Assembly: GCF_001445655.1 (NCBI RefSeq) | Contig: NZ_LNBE01000004.1 | Coordinates: 1,364,001-1,428,000, forward strand | Reading direction: 5' to 3' | Length of the DNA: 64,000 nucleotides | From: Streptomyces roseifaciens | Lineage (GTDB): Bacteria; Actinomycetota; Actinomycetes; Streptomycetales; Streptomycetaceae | In this document: positions 24,368 through 35,625 of the stretch, piece after piece | Layout: each line of letters opens with the position of its first letter | Numbering within the stretch: position 1 is the stretch's first letter | Notes under the pieces: model-generated | Told to the model about the DNA's origin: nothing | The model's input: the letters and a program-made list of their open reading frames with translations, nothing else | Databases searched by the model: none | Made by a program: the position numbers and the translations under genes

Positions 24368-25579
24368 ATGCTCGCGATCCGCGCGGCGAAGCTCTTCGAC
24401 GGGATAGGACCGGGGCTCGTCGAACGGCCCGTGGTGCTGGCCGAGGGCGGGCGGGTCGTCGCCGTGCACCCCGGCGGGAGCGTGCCCGCGGGCGCCGAAC
24501 TGCTGGACCTGGGGGACGTGACGCTGCTCCCCGGCTTCGTGGACACCCACGTCCACCTCGCCTTCGACGCGAGCGACGACGCCGTGGGACGCCTGCGGCG
24601 CGCGGACGACGAGGAACTGCTCGACCGGATGCGGGAGGCGGGCCGGGCGGCGCTCGCCGCGGGCGTGACGACCGTACGGGACCTGGGGGACCGCGGGTAT
24701 CTCGCGCTGCGGGTGCGGGAGGAGACCGCCAAGGACCCCACGGCCGGCCCCACCGTGCTCGCCTCCGGGCCGCCGATCACCACCGCGCGCGGCCACTGCT
24801 GGTTCCTCGGCGGCCGGGCCGAGGGCGTCGACGCGATCCGGGCGGCCGTGCGCGAGCGCGCCGAGCGGGGCGTCGACGTGGTGAAGGTGATGGTGACCGG
24901 CGGCGACCTGACCCCCGGCTCGGACCCGTTCCACGTGCAGTACAGCCACGCGGAGCTGCTCGCCGCCGTGCGCGAGGCCCACCGGCACGGGCTGCCGGTC
25001 ACTGCGCACGCCCACTCGGCGGCAGGCATCGCCGGCGCAGTGGCCGCCGGGTTCGACATGGTCGAGCACTGCTTCTTCGTCACGGAGATCACCGACGAGA
25101 GCGACGAGACCGACACCGGCGTGGACTACGACCGGCGCATCCTCGACGACATGGTCCGCCTCGGCGTGGTCGCCTCCCTCACCCTGGGAGCCCTGCCCGG
25201 CGGCCCGCCGCCCCCGCCCCGGATCGCCCGCCGCCTCCCGGGGCTGGTCGCCGGGATGGCCGCGATGCGGGAGGCCGGCGTGGGCGTGGTCTGCGGCAGC
25301 GACTCGGGCATCTTCCCGGTCAAGGCCCACGGCAGCCACCCGTACAGCGTCGTCGCCATGGCGGACATGGGCTTCGGCCCGCTGGAGGCGCTGCGCGCCG
25401 CGACCTCGGCCGCGGCCCGCGCGTGCGGCGTCGCCTGCCGCAAGGGGTGCATCGCGCCCGGCTTCGACGCGGACATCGTGGCGGTGGCGGGGGACCCCCT
25501 CGCCGACATCACGGCCGTCCACGCCGTGACGGCGGTCCTGCGGGAGGGCCGGCGGGTCGGCCCGGAGAAGCCGCTCTAG
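24368..25579 (+). CDS. Metal-dependent amidohydrolase family protein
   Basis: The 403-residue protein has the amidohydrolase barrel motifs. The HxH pair is in DTHVHLAF (about 59-66), a candidate bridging lysine in VVKVMVTGGDL, further metal histidines in TAHAHS and MVEHCFF, and the catalytic aspartate in CGSDSGI. Substrate unknown; relatives include prolidase-like and imidazolonepropionase-like enzymes. ATG at 24368 with GGGAGGA upstream was preferred over an upstream TTG. It lies between argR and argG but is separated from both by terminators. Confidence 0.85.
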   Translation: MLAIRAAKLFDGIGPGLVERPVVLAEGGRVVAVHPGGSVPAGAELLDLGDVTLLPGFVDTHVHLAFDASDDAVGRLRRADDEELLDRMREAGRAALAAGVTTVRDLGDRGYLALRVREETAKDPTAGPTVLASGPPITTARGHCWFLGGRAEGVDAIRAAVRERAERGVDVVKVMVTGGDLTPGSDPFHVQYSHAELLAAVREAHRHGLPVTAHAHSAAGIAGAVAAGFDMVEHCFFVTEITDESDETDTGVDYDRRILDDMVRLGVVASLTLGALPGGPPPPPRIARRLPGLVAGMAAMREAGVGVVCGSDSGIFPVKAHGSHPYSVVAMADMGFGPLEALRAATSAAARACGVACRKGCIAPGFDADIVAVAGDPLADITAVHAVTAVLREGRRVGPEKPL

Positions 25580-25597
25580 GGGCCCGGAAAACGGAGA

Positions 25598-25627
25598 AGG
25601 CCGCTTCCTCTTACGAGGAAACGGCCT
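25598..25627 (-). terminator. Terminator for tRNA-Pro, possibly bidirectional
   Basis: A 13-bp stem with loop TTAC. In the minus-strand RNA the single irregular pair becomes a G-U wobble, and the run TCTCCGTTTTC follows on that strand. It lies between the amidohydrolase stop and the minus-strand tRNA-Pro. Confidence 0.75.
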
Positions 25628-25645
25628 CCGACCTGCGATGTTCGC

Positions 25646-25722
<77 letters not shown>

Positions 25723-25859
25723 GTGCCCGTCCCTCCCGGGTTTCTTCCCGGTCGGGCGTGCAGAAAGAAAGTATCCTGTTTGGCTGCGTGATCCAAATTC
25801 GGGGTCCGCGACTCCGTCTGCGTGACGACCCGACCACGTACCGCCACCCGCGTCGCCCG

Positions 25860-25912
25860 TTGACGAAACATACGGTGCAGTGCATACTTATGCCCATCAG
25901 CGTATGCATCGT
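25860..25912 (+). promoter_or_regulatory. argG: argG promoter and ARG boxes
   Basis: TTGACG (25860-25865) and CATACT (25883-25888) are 17 bp apart. GCATACTTATGC (25882-25893) is a palindrome over the -10. TGCATAC and GTATGCA (25881-25887 and 25902-25908) form a wider inverted repeat. This fits a pair of ARG boxes covering the start of transcription. Confidence 0.65.
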
Positions 25913-25914
25913 AA

Positions 25915-28643
<2,729 letters not shown>

Positions 28644-28649
28644 ATGACC

Positions 28650-28681
28650 ACCCGGATGAGACATTCACGTCTCATCCGGGT
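28650..28681 (+). promoter_or_regulatory. Long inverted repeat upstream of the TetR gene
   Basis: A perfect 13-bp inverted repeat (28650-28662 with 28669-28681) surrounds ATTCAC. Each arm contains the GAGAC/GTCTC core that also occurs in the three upstream direct repeats and once more at 28689-28693. TATCGT (28682-28687) lies 6 nt before the tetR ATG and serves as a leaderless -10. It is most likely the TetR operator, and it may also terminate argGH. Confidence 0.65.
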
Positions 28682-28693
28682 TATCGTCGTCTC

Positions 28694-29260
28694 ATGAGTG
28701 TTGACCGGGACCATGTGCTGAAGGAGGCCGCCGCCCTGCTCACCCGCAGGGCGACCGCCTCCATGGACGAGATCGCCAAGGCCGCCGGGATCGGTCGCGC
28801 CACCCTCCACCGCCACTTCGCGGGGCGCGACGCGCTCGTCCGCGCCCTGGAGGACCTGGGCATCCAGCAGTTCGGGCAGGCCCTCGACGCCGCCCGGATC
28901 GAGGAGGGCGACGCGGCCGGCGCCGTGCGCCGCCTGATCGACGAGGCCGAGCCCGTCGCCGGCATGCTCGCCTTCCTCTTCACCGAGAACCAGCTCTACG
29001 AGAACGGCACCAACGAGGGCTGGAACCGCCTCGACGCCCGCGTCCAGGAGCTCTTCCGCCGCGGCCAGGAGGAGGGCGCCTTCCGGCTCGACCTCACGCC
29101 CGCCTGGCTCACCGAGGCCCTCTACGGCCTGATCGGCACCGGCGCCTGGGCCGTCCAGGACCGGCGCGTGGCCGCCAAGGACATGCCCCGGATGGTCGCC
29201 GAGCTGCTGCTCGGCGGCGCCGGGCGAAGGACGGACGCCGAGCGGAGGATGAAACGGTGA
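28694..29260 (+). CDS. TetR/AcrR-family transcriptional regulator
   Basis: The 188-residue protein has the TetR helix-turn-helix in SMDEIAKAAGIGRATLHRHF (about 24-43) and a divergent helical ligand domain. No ribosome-binding site precedes the ATG. Its stop overlaps the GTG of the MFS gene (GTGA), so repressor and exporter are one coupled unit, controlled by the inverted repeat immediately upstream. Confidence 0.92.
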   Translation: MSVDRDHVLKEAAALLTRRATASMDEIAKAAGIGRATLHRHFAGRDALVRALEDLGIQQFGQALDAARIEEGDAAGAVRRLIDEAEPVAGMLAFLFTENQLYENGTNEGWNRLDARVQELFRRGQEEGAFRLDLTPAWLTEALYGLIGTGAWAVQDRRVAAKDMPRMVAELLLGGAGRRTDAERRMKR

Positions 29261-30807
29261 CCGGAACCGCCGGCGGCCCGCAGACCCTCGCGGCCCCCGC
29301 CGAGACTCCCCGCCCCGGGCGCTGGCTCGCCCTCGCCGTCCTCGCCTTGGCCGTGCTCCTCGTCGCCGTCGACGCCACCGTCCTCGGCCTGGCCACGCCC
29401 TTCCTCAGCGAGGACCTGCAGCCGTCGGGCACCCAGCTGCTGTGGATCGGCGACGTCTACTCGTTCGTCATCGCCGGACTCCTGGTCTCCATGGGCAGCC
29501 TCGGCGACCGCATCGGCCGCAAGAAGCTCCTGCTGTGCGGCGCGGTGGCCTTCGGCGCGGTGTCGGTGCTGAACGCCTACGCCTCCACGCCCGAGATGAT
29601 GATCGCCGCCCGGGCCCTGCTGGGCGTCGCGGGCGCGACGCTGATGCCGTCCACGCTGGCGCTCATCCGCAACATCTTCCACGACCCCAAGGAGCGCAGC
29701 CTGGCCATCGGCATCTGGGGTGCCATGGCCTCCGCGGGGGCCGCCGTCGGGCCCGTGGTGGGCGGCTTCCTGCTGGGGCACTTCTGGTGGGGCTCGGTCT
29801 TCCTGATCAACCTGCCGGTGATGGCCGTGCTGGTGCTCGTCGGCGCCAAGCTGCTGCCCGAGTCGCGCGACCCCTCGCCCGGCCCGTGGGACCTGCTCAG
29901 CGTGGCGCTGTCGATGACCGGCGTCATCGCCGTCGTCTACGCGATCAAGGAGGGCGCCACGCACGGCCTCGGCTGGGGCGTGGCCGCGACGGCGGCCGTG
30001 GGCGTGACGGCGCTGGTGTGGTTCGTCCGCCGGCAGCTCACGCTGCCCTCGCCGCTGCTGAACATGCGGCTGTTCCACCACAGGGGCTTCTCGGGCGCGG
30101 TGCTGGCCGACCTGCTGACCGTCCTCGGCCTGTCCGGCATGGTCTTCTTCCTGTCGCAGTTCCTCCAGCTCGTCCAGGGGCGCAGCCCGCTGGAGGCGGG
30201 CCTGGCCGAGCTGCCGGCGGCGATCGGCGCGGTCACCGCGGGGCTGCTCGCGGGACGGGCCGCCCGGCGGTTCTCGGTGCGGTCGGTGGTGACCGGCGGG
30301 CTCGCGGCGATCGGCGTGGCCCTCGCGGCGCTCGTCTGGCTGGAGACCGACACGTCCTACCCGGTGCTCGGCGCGGCCCTGCTGATGGTGGGGGTGGGCG
30401 CGGGATTCTCCTTCACCGTCACGGCCGACGTGATCCTCTCCAGCGTGCCCAAGGAGCAGGCGGGTGCCGCCTCGGCGGTCTCGGAGACGGCCTACGAGCT
30501 CGGCGCCGCGCTCGGCATCGCGCTGCTCGGCTCGATCGTCACCGGCGTCTACCGGGACTTCACCGTCCCGGCGGGCGTGCCGGAGGCGACCGCCGCGCAG
30601 GCCCACGAGTCCCTCGGCGGCGCCGTGGAAGCGACCTCCGCCCTGCCGGCCGACCAGGCCACGGGCCTGCTCACCTCCGCGCAGGACGCCTTCGTCGACG
30701 GGCTGCAGATCGCCTCGGGGGTCGGTGCGGTGGTGCTGCTGGCCACGGCCGCGGCCGCGTGGTTCCTGCTGCGCGGGCAGAAGCTGGAGGAGGGGTACGG
30801 CGGCTGA
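29257..30807 (+). CDS. MFS drug exporter, DHA2 (14-helix) family
   Basis: The 516-residue protein has about 14 hydrophobic helices. It carries DHA2 motif C-like segments and motif A GSLGDRIGRKK between helices 2 and 3; DATVLGLATPFLSEDL in helix 1 is typical of EmrB/QacA relatives. It likely expels toxic hydrophobic compounds with proton antiport. GTG start overlaps the tetR stop. Regulation by the adjacent TetR protein is inferred from coupling and operator position. Confidence 0.92.
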   Translation: MTGTAGGPQTLAAPAETPRPGRWLALAVLALAVLLVAVDATVLGLATPFLSEDLQPSGTQLLWIGDVYSFVIAGLLVSMGSLGDRIGRKKLLLCGAVAFGAVSVLNAYASTPEMMIAARALLGVAGATLMPSTLALIRNIFHDPKERSLAIGIWGAMASAGAAVGPVVGGFLLGHFWWGSVFLINLPVMAVLVLVGAKLLPESRDPSPGPWDLLSVALSMTGVIAVVYAIKEGATHGLGWGVAATAAVGVTALVWFVRRQLTLPSPLLNMRLFHHRGFSGAVLADLLTVLGLSGMVFFLSQFLQLVQGRSPLEAGLAELPAAIGAVTAGLLAGRAARRFSVRSVVTGGLAAIGVALAALVWLETDTSYPVLGAALLMVGVGAGFSFTVTADVILSSVPKEQAGAASAVSETAYELGAALGIALLGSIVTGVYRDFTVPAGVPEATAAQAHESLGGAVEATSALPADQATGLLTSAQDAFVDGLQIASGVGAVVLLATAAAAWFLLRGQKLEEGYGG

Positions 30808-30885
30808 ACCGTCGCGCGGGTACGGCAAACGGAACCGCGTTCACCGGTTTGAGCCGGGTACGGCTCACATGAGCAAAGCGCACGA

Positions 30886-30914
30886 CGGGCCGGGGCGGCA
30901 AGCCCCGGCCCGTG
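30886..30914 (+). terminator. Terminator of the tetR-MFS operon
   Basis: A 12-bp stem (30886-30897 with 30903-30914) with a 5-nt loop lies 78 bp after the MFS stop. Confidence 0.8.
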
Positions 30915-30940
30915 TGACATATGCCGGAAACAATTCCCCT

Positions 30941-30969
30941 TGACGCGATGCTTACGCGCGGGCAACGAT
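30941..30969 (+). promoter_or_regulatory. Candidate promoter of the lipase gene
   Basis: TTGACG (30941-30946) is followed after 17 bp by AACGAT (30964-30969). It would give an mRNA leader of about 80 nt before the lipase ATG. Confidence 0.4.
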
Positions 30970-31053
30970 CACGACCACTGGTCGACATTGTCGAACACGG
31001 TTCGGTTCCGACGGTGGTCCCCCGCCGTCCCGTTGCCAAAGGAAACCCTCCTC

Positions 31054-31884
31054 ATGCGTCTCCGCAGAACGGTCAGGCTGCTGCTCGCCGCCGCGGCCAC
31101 CGCGGCCCTGGGCCTCACGGGCCTGGCCGCGTCCCCGGCCTCCGCCTCCGTCCTCGACATCCCGCCGCGCGGTGCCAACGACTGGTCCTGCAAGCCGGAT
31201 TCGGCCCACCCCGAGCCCGTCGTGCTCGTCAACGGCACCTTCAAGCTCATGGGCGAGAACTGGGCAGCGCTCTCCCCGAAGCTGAAGGAGGCGGGCTACT
31301 GCGTCTTCGCCTTCAACTACGGCAACATGGAGACCGCCCCGATCCCGCAGGCGGCCGAGGAGCTGCGCGACTTCGTGGAGGCCGTGCGCGGCGCCACGGG
31401 CGCGAAGAAGGTCGACCTCGTCGGCCACAGCCAGGGCGGCATGATGCCGCGCTACTACGTGAAGTTCCTGGGCGGCGCGGACAAGGTCGACGACCTCGTC
31501 GGCATCGTCCCGTCCAACCACGGCACGAAGAACCCCCTGGCCATCCCGGCCGGCTGGACGTTCTGCCCGTCCTGCGCCGACCAGCGCTGGGGCTCGCCCT
31601 TCATGCAGAAGCTCAACGAGGGCGAGGAGGCGCCGGCCGGTCCCGACTACACCGTCATCACCACGCGCTACGACGAGGTCGTCATCCCCTACACCAGCGC
31701 ACTGCTCAACGGCCCGGCCGAGCGCGTCACCAACGTGGTGCTGCAGGACAAGTGCAAGCTCGACTTCTTCATGCACGACCAGGCCACCAAGGACCCGGTC
31801 GTCGCCCAGTGGGTGCTCAACGCGCTGGGGCGCAAGGGTCCGGCCGACCCGTCCTTCCACCCCCAGTGCATCGGCCTGGGCTAG
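31054..31884 (+). CDS. Secreted lipase/esterase (alpha/beta hydrolase)
   Basis: The 276-residue protein starts with a classic Sec signal (RRTVRLLL, hydrophobic core, cleavage near ASA about residue 30). The mature lipase_2-type domain has the nucleophile serine in GHSQGG (about 125) and the oxyanion region VVLVNGT. Cysteines at the beginning, middle and end probably form disulfides. It should hydrolyse extracellular acylglycerols or esters. AAAGGA precedes the ATG by 10 nt. Confidence 0.88.
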   Translation: MRLRRTVRLLLAAAATAALGLTGLAASPASASVLDIPPRGANDWSCKPDSAHPEPVVLVNGTFKLMGENWAALSPKLKEAGYCVFAFNYGNMETAPIPQAAEELRDFVEAVRGATGAKKVDLVGHSQGGMMPRYYVKFLGGADKVDDLVGIVPSNHGTKNPLAIPAGWTFCPSCADQRWGSPFMQKLNEGEEAPAGPDYTVITTRYDEVVIPYTSALLNGPAERVTNVVLQDKCKLDFFMHDQATKDPVVAQWVLNALGRKGPADPSFHPQCIGLG

Positions 31885-31905
31885 CCACCATCAGGTGACG
31901 TGGCG

Positions 31906-32583
31906 TCAGGCGGCCTTCGAAGCCCTGGCCTTGGTCGCGTAGACGTCCACGTACTCCTGGCCCGAAAGGCTCATGACCTCGCTCATCACCTCGTCGGTGA
32001 CGGCGCGCAAAATGTAGCGGTCGCGGTCCATGCCCTCGTAGCGGGAGAAGTCCAGCGGCTCGCCGAAGCGCACCGTCACCGGGGCGAGGTGCAGCATGCC
32101 CTTGCCGCCCGGCTGGACCTTGTCCATGCCGATCATCGCGAACGGCACCACCGGCGCGCCCGTCATCAGCGCGAGGCGGGCGATGCCGGTGCGGCCGCGG
32201 TAGAGGCGGCCGTCGGGGGAGCGGGTGCCCTCGGGGTAGATGCCGAAGACCTTGCCCTCGTCGAGGATGCGGCGGCCGGTCATCAGCGCCGCGACGCCGC
32301 CGCGGCCGCCGTCGCGGTCCACCGGGATCATGCCGGAGCTGCGGAAGAACCAGGCCATGAGCCGGCCCTTGATCCCCTTGCCCGTGACGTACTCGTCCTT
32401 GCCGATGAAGAAGACCTGCCGCTTGACCACCAGCGCGAGGAACAGCGAGTCGACGAACGTCACGTGGCTGCCCGCCAGGATGACCGGCCCGCTGCCGGGG
32501 ATGTTCTCCGTGCCCTCCACCTTGGGGCGGTACAGGACGCGCATGAGCAATCCGAGGAACGCCTTGAGCAAGATGCGGGACAA
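31906..32583 (-). CDS. 1-acyl-sn-glycerol-3-phosphate acyltransferase
   Basis: The 225-residue protein has the PlsC motifs: SHVTFVDS (HX4D, about residue 40) for catalysis and YPEGTRS (about 115) for phosphate binding. It acylates lysophosphatidic acid in phospholipid synthesis at the membrane. A TTG start at 32583 is proposed because CGGAGGG lies 6 nt upstream, while the longer open frame extends into the divergent PHO-box promoter. It is divergent from the glycerophosphodiesterase gene, another lipid enzyme. Confidence 0.88.
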   Translation of the reverse strand: MSRILLKAFLGLLMRVLYRPKVEGTENIPGSGPVILAGSHVTFVDSLFLALVVKRQVFFIGKDEYVTGKGIKGRLMAWFFRSSGMIPVDRDGGRGGVAALMTGRRILDEGKVFGIYPEGTRSPDGRLYRGRTGIARLALMTGAPVVPFAMIGMDKVQPGGKGMLHLAPVTVRFGEPLDFSRYEGMDRDRYILRAVTDEVMSEVMSLSGQEYVDVYATKARASKAA

Positions 32584-32694
32584 CGGAGGCCCTCCGGTCG
32601 TGATGGTCGGTGCGGCGCATGCCTGCGCAGGGGAGTGACCATACTCGCCGGTATGGGCCTTGCGCACCCCGGGTAGGGGGATGCGATACGGAGT

Positions 32695-32738
32695 GTTGAC
32701 AGGAGTTTGCACGCCGTTTGACCTTCGTCTTCACAGAC
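32695..32738 (+). promoter_or_regulatory. PHO-box array of four 11-bp direct repeat units
   Basis: Four consecutive 11-nt units begin GTTGACA, TTTGCAC, TTTGACC and TCTTCAC, matching the Streptomyces PhoP direct-repeat pattern G(G/T)TCAYYYR. A -10-like TACGAT (32755-32760) follows. PhoP should activate the downstream glycerophosphodiesterase when phosphate is scarce. Confidence 0.65.
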
Positions 32739-32815
32739 GGAAGTCGTACGTGTTTACGATCGGCGCGTCCGACGGGTGCCGGAACGGTGCCGGGACGCGC
32801 AAGCAAGGAGCGTTC

Positions 32816-33997
32816 ATGGATCAGGAGCAGCGGCCGGGCAGGCGCACCCTTCTGGGGGCCGCGGCGGCCCTCGGCGCGGGAGCGGTCGTCCTCGGCGGCG
32901 GAGCGGGCACGGCCTCGGCCGCGCAGCGCGGGCAGGCCGCGGAGCGCGCCCACGGCGGCGGCACCGGCGGTTCGTACAAGGACCTGCCCAAGCCGACCGT
33001 CATCGGCCACCGCGGCGGCAGCGGCTACCGCCCCGAGCACACCCTCGGCTCCTACCAGTTCGCCCTCGACAACGGCGCGGACGTCATCGAGCAGGACCTC
33101 GTCCCCACCAAGGACGGGCACCTCGTGTGCCGCCACGAGAACGACATCACCGGCACCACCGACGTCGCCTCCCGCCCGGAGTTCGCCTCCCGAAAGACGA
33201 CGAAGACCGTCGACGGCGAGGCCCACACCGGCTGGTTCACCGAGGACTTCACGCTCGCCGAGCTGAAGACGCTGCGCGCCAAGGAGCGCATCCCCGGCAC
33301 CCGCCAGCACAACACCCTCTACGACGGCGTCTGGCAGGTGCCCACCTTCGAAGAGGTCCTGAAGTGGGCCGACGAGCAGGGCCGCAAGCGCGGCCGGCGC
33401 ATCTGGCTGCACATCGAGACCAAGCACCCCACCTATTTCCGCAAGGCCGGCCTCGGCCTGGAGGAGCGGCTCGCCAAGCTGCTGCGCCGCTACAACCGCT
33501 CGGGCCGCAACGCCCACACCTTCCTGCAGTCCTTCGAGCCGAGCAGCCTCCAGCGGCTGAACCGCCTGGGCGTCGACTGCCCCAAGGTGCTCCTGCTGGA
33601 CGACCTCACGACGCAGCCGTGGGACTTCGTCGAGGCCAAGGACCCGCGCACGGTCGCCGACCTGATCACGCCCAAGGGCCTGAAGTGGGTCTCCGGCTTC
33701 GCCCAGGGCATCGGCCCGTGGCTGAACCTGGTCATCCCGCGGGACAAGAACGACAAGCTGACCAAGCCCACCGCGCTGGTGCGCGACGCGCACGCCGCCG
33801 GGCTGATCCTGCACCCGTACACCATGCGCAACGAGAACAGCTTCCTGCCGGCGGACTTCCGGCGGGGCACCGACCCCAACGGGTACGGTGACGCGCTCGC
33901 GGCGTTCAAGACGTACTTCGCGACCGGGATCGACGGCATCTTCTCGGACAACTGCGACACCGCGGCGATCGCGCGGGACGCGTTTCTGAAGGGGTAA
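32816..33997 (+). CDS. Tat-exported glycerophosphodiester phosphodiesterase
   Basis: The 393-residue protein has a twin-arginine signal (GRRTLLGAAAALGAG, cleavage near ASA about residue 40) and a GDPD barrel. The catalytic motifs are GHRGGSGYRPEHT, the HENDITGTTD region and WLHIETK. It releases sn-glycerol 3-phosphate from glycerophosphodiesters outside the cell, a phosphate-scavenging job that agrees with the PHO boxes upstream. AAGGAG lies 5 nt before the ATG. Confidence 0.92.
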   Translation: MDQEQRPGRRTLLGAAAALGAGAVVLGGGAGTASAAQRGQAAERAHGGGTGGSYKDLPKPTVIGHRGGSGYRPEHTLGSYQFALDNGADVIEQDLVPTKDGHLVCRHENDITGTTDVASRPEFASRKTTKTVDGEAHTGWFTEDFTLAELKTLRAKERIPGTRQHNTLYDGVWQVPTFEEVLKWADEQGRKRGRRIWLHIETKHPTYFRKAGLGLEERLAKLLRRYNRSGRNAHTFLQSFEPSSLQRLNRLGVDCPKVLLLDDLTTQPWDFVEAKDPRTVADLITPKGLKWVSGFAQGIGPWLNLVIPRDKNDKLTKPTALVRDAHAAGLILHPYTMRNENSFLPADFRRGTDPNGYGDALAAFKTYFATGIDGIFSDNCDTAAIARDAFLKG

Positions 33998-34060
33998 CCC
34001 GCAAGGGTGATCGTCCGGAGGCCCGGAACCGCCGGAGCCGGGTCTCACGTCACGCCTCGC

Positions 34061-34579
34061 ATGACGCAGAGCGATCTCCTGACCCGGCTGAGCCCCCTGC
34101 TCAAAGCGGAGTGCGCCGCCGAGGCGGCCGCGGTCGCCGGGACCGACGCCGCCGACCTCGAACAGGGCGTCTGGGTGCGGCTGCTCAGTGACAGCCGCAC
34201 CATCGTCTCGGCGGCCCGGCTGCGGGCGACCGTCCGGGCCGAGGCCCGCGCCGCGCGCCGCCGCGCCCGGCGCGAGGTGCTCTACGACCCCACCCACTCC
34301 GAGCCGCCGGGCGGCCACGACGCGGGCGTCGAACAGCAGGTGCTCGCCGCCGAGGAGGGCCGGGCGCTGCGCGCCGCGGTGCGCCGGCTGCCCGGCCGGT
34401 GCCCCCGGCTGCTGGCCGCCCTCCTCTCCCGGAAGGACCCGACCTACCGAGAAATCGCAGGCGAGTTGGGAATGTCACAAGGATCTTTGGGGCCGGTACG
34501 TTCCCGTTGCCTGGGATGCTTGCGCAGAATGCTGACGGCGGAGGTTGCCGCTCCTGAACCCTGGGGAAAGGAGCGATAG
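34061..34579 (+). CDS. Sigma-70-family-like protein with degenerate region 2
   Basis: The 172-residue protein ends with a good sigma region 4 helix-turn-helix (PTYREIAGELGMSQGSLGPV). The N-terminal half has only a weak region 2 (TDAADLEQGVWVRLL). This layout is found in an actinobacterial subgroup of short ECF-like proteins; whether it binds core polymerase is unclear. The start is tentative: ATG at 34061 fits the family N terminus but has no ribosome-binding site, and a GTG at 34007 is possible. No anti-sigma gene is adjacent. Confidence 0.65.
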   Translation: MTQSDLLTRLSPLLKAECAAEAAAVAGTDAADLEQGVWVRLLSDSRTIVSAARLRATVRAEARAARRRARREVLYDPTHSEPPGGHDAGVEQQVLAAEEGRALRAAVRRLPGRCPRLLAALLSRKDPTYREIAGELGMSQGSLGPVRSRCLGCLRRMLTAEVAAPEPWGKER

Positions 34580-34661
34580 ACAACCGGCGCCACGGAGGCG
34601 GCGTGCACCCACGACGGCTCCTGTCAGGGCGGACCGAACCGAAAAGGGGAGGCGTGGGCAC

Positions 34662-35198
34662 ATGGGCATGAGCGTGACCATCTCTGCGGCGACCGATCTC
34701 GACGCCGAACAGATCCTGAAACTCCAGTACCTCTGCTATCAGGGCGAGGCCGAGCTCTACGGCGACTACTCCATCGCACCGCTCACCCAGACCCTCGCCG
34801 AGCTGCGCGCCGAACTGGGCGCCGGCTGCGTCCTGGTGGCCCGGCTCGGCGACGAGGTCGTGGGCTCGGTGCGCGGCACGGCCGGCCCCGGGGGCACGGC
34901 GGTGATCTCCGGGATGATCGTCCACCCCCGGATGCAGCGGCACGGCCTGGGCGGGCGGCTGCTCGCCGCGGTCGAGGCCCGGCTGGCGGCGGAGGGGGCC
35001 ACCTGCTACCGCCTGGCCACCGGCCACCGCAACGAGGGGAACCTGCGGCTGTACCGCAAGTGGGGATACGTACAGGTGGCCAGCGAGCAGGTCACGCGCA
35101 AGCTCACGCTGGTGACGATGGAGAAGGAACGCCGGGAGCAGGACGCGGAGTCCGCGCGGGGCGCCGCCGGGGCGGCGCTCGCGACGTCGAGCCGCTAG
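34662..35198 (+). CDS. GNAT-family N-acetyltransferase
   Basis: The 178-residue protein has the GNAT acetyl-CoA-binding loop in MQRHGLGGRLLAAVE (about 90-104), preceded by the beta-4 strand AVISGMIVHP. The C-terminal NLRLYRKWGYVQV strand-helix is typical. The acceptor is unknown. GGGGAGG precedes the ATG. Its TAG stop overlaps the stop of the convergent membrane gene at a shared CTAG. Confidence 0.85.
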   Translation: MGMSVTISAATDLDAEQILKLQYLCYQGEAELYGDYSIAPLTQTLAELRAELGAGCVLVARLGDEVVGSVRGTAGPGGTAVISGMIVHPRMQRHGLGGRLLAAVEARLAAEGATCYRLATGHRNEGNLRLYRKWGYVQVASEQVTRKLTLVTMEKERREQDAESARGAAGAALATSSR

Positions 35199-35623
35199 CC
35201 GGCCTGTGGCTGTGCCGCCCGGCGCAGCCACACCATCGCGGTGACGGGCAGGATCACCGGGATGAAGAGGTAGCCCATGCCGTAGTCCGACCAGACCGTG
35301 GCGTCGGGGAAGGCGGACGGCTCGGCGAGCGTCCACGTCCCGACGACGAGGACGCCGGCCAGCTCGGCGGCGCAGCACACGAGCGCCGCCCGGCGGGCCG
35401 CGGGGCCGCCGCGGACCAGGGAGTACGTGATGAAGGCGTACACCACGGCGGCGATCGCCGACAGGACGTAGGCCAGTGGGGCGCGGCCGAAGTCCAGGAT
35501 CATCTGGACGATCGAGCGGGAGGCCGCGGCGACGGTGAAGACGCCGTAGAGCCACACCAGCAGCCGGCCCGGCCCCTCGCCGAGGTTGAAGCCCGGCTTG
35601 GCGGGGGTGGTCGGTTCGGTCAC
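35195..35623 (-). CDS. Integral membrane protein, four helices
   Basis: The 142-residue protein has four hydrophobic segments with a short soluble N terminus; PGRLLVWLYGVFTVAAASRS begins the first helix. It resembles uncharacterised Streptomyces membrane proteins found upstream of metN. GTG start is preceded by GGGGAGG. It lies 2 bp downstream of another small membrane gene on the same strand, so both form an operon, probably a two-component membrane complex of unknown role. Confidence 0.75.
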   Translation of the reverse strand: MTEPTTPAKPGFNLGEGPGRLLVWLYGVFTVAAASRSIVQMILDFGRAPLAYVLSAIAAVVYAFITYSLVRGGPAARRAALVCCAAELAGVLVVGTWTLAEPSAFPDATVWSDYGMGYLFIPVILPVTAMVWLRRAAQPQAG

Positions 35624-35625
35624 GG

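Noticed and set aside
24368..25579. Amidohydrolase as an arginine-pathway enzyme because of its position
   Set aside because: Terminators separate it from argR and from the tRNA/argG side, no ARG box precedes it, and every classical arginine enzyme of the cyclic pathway seen here is accounted for elsewhere.
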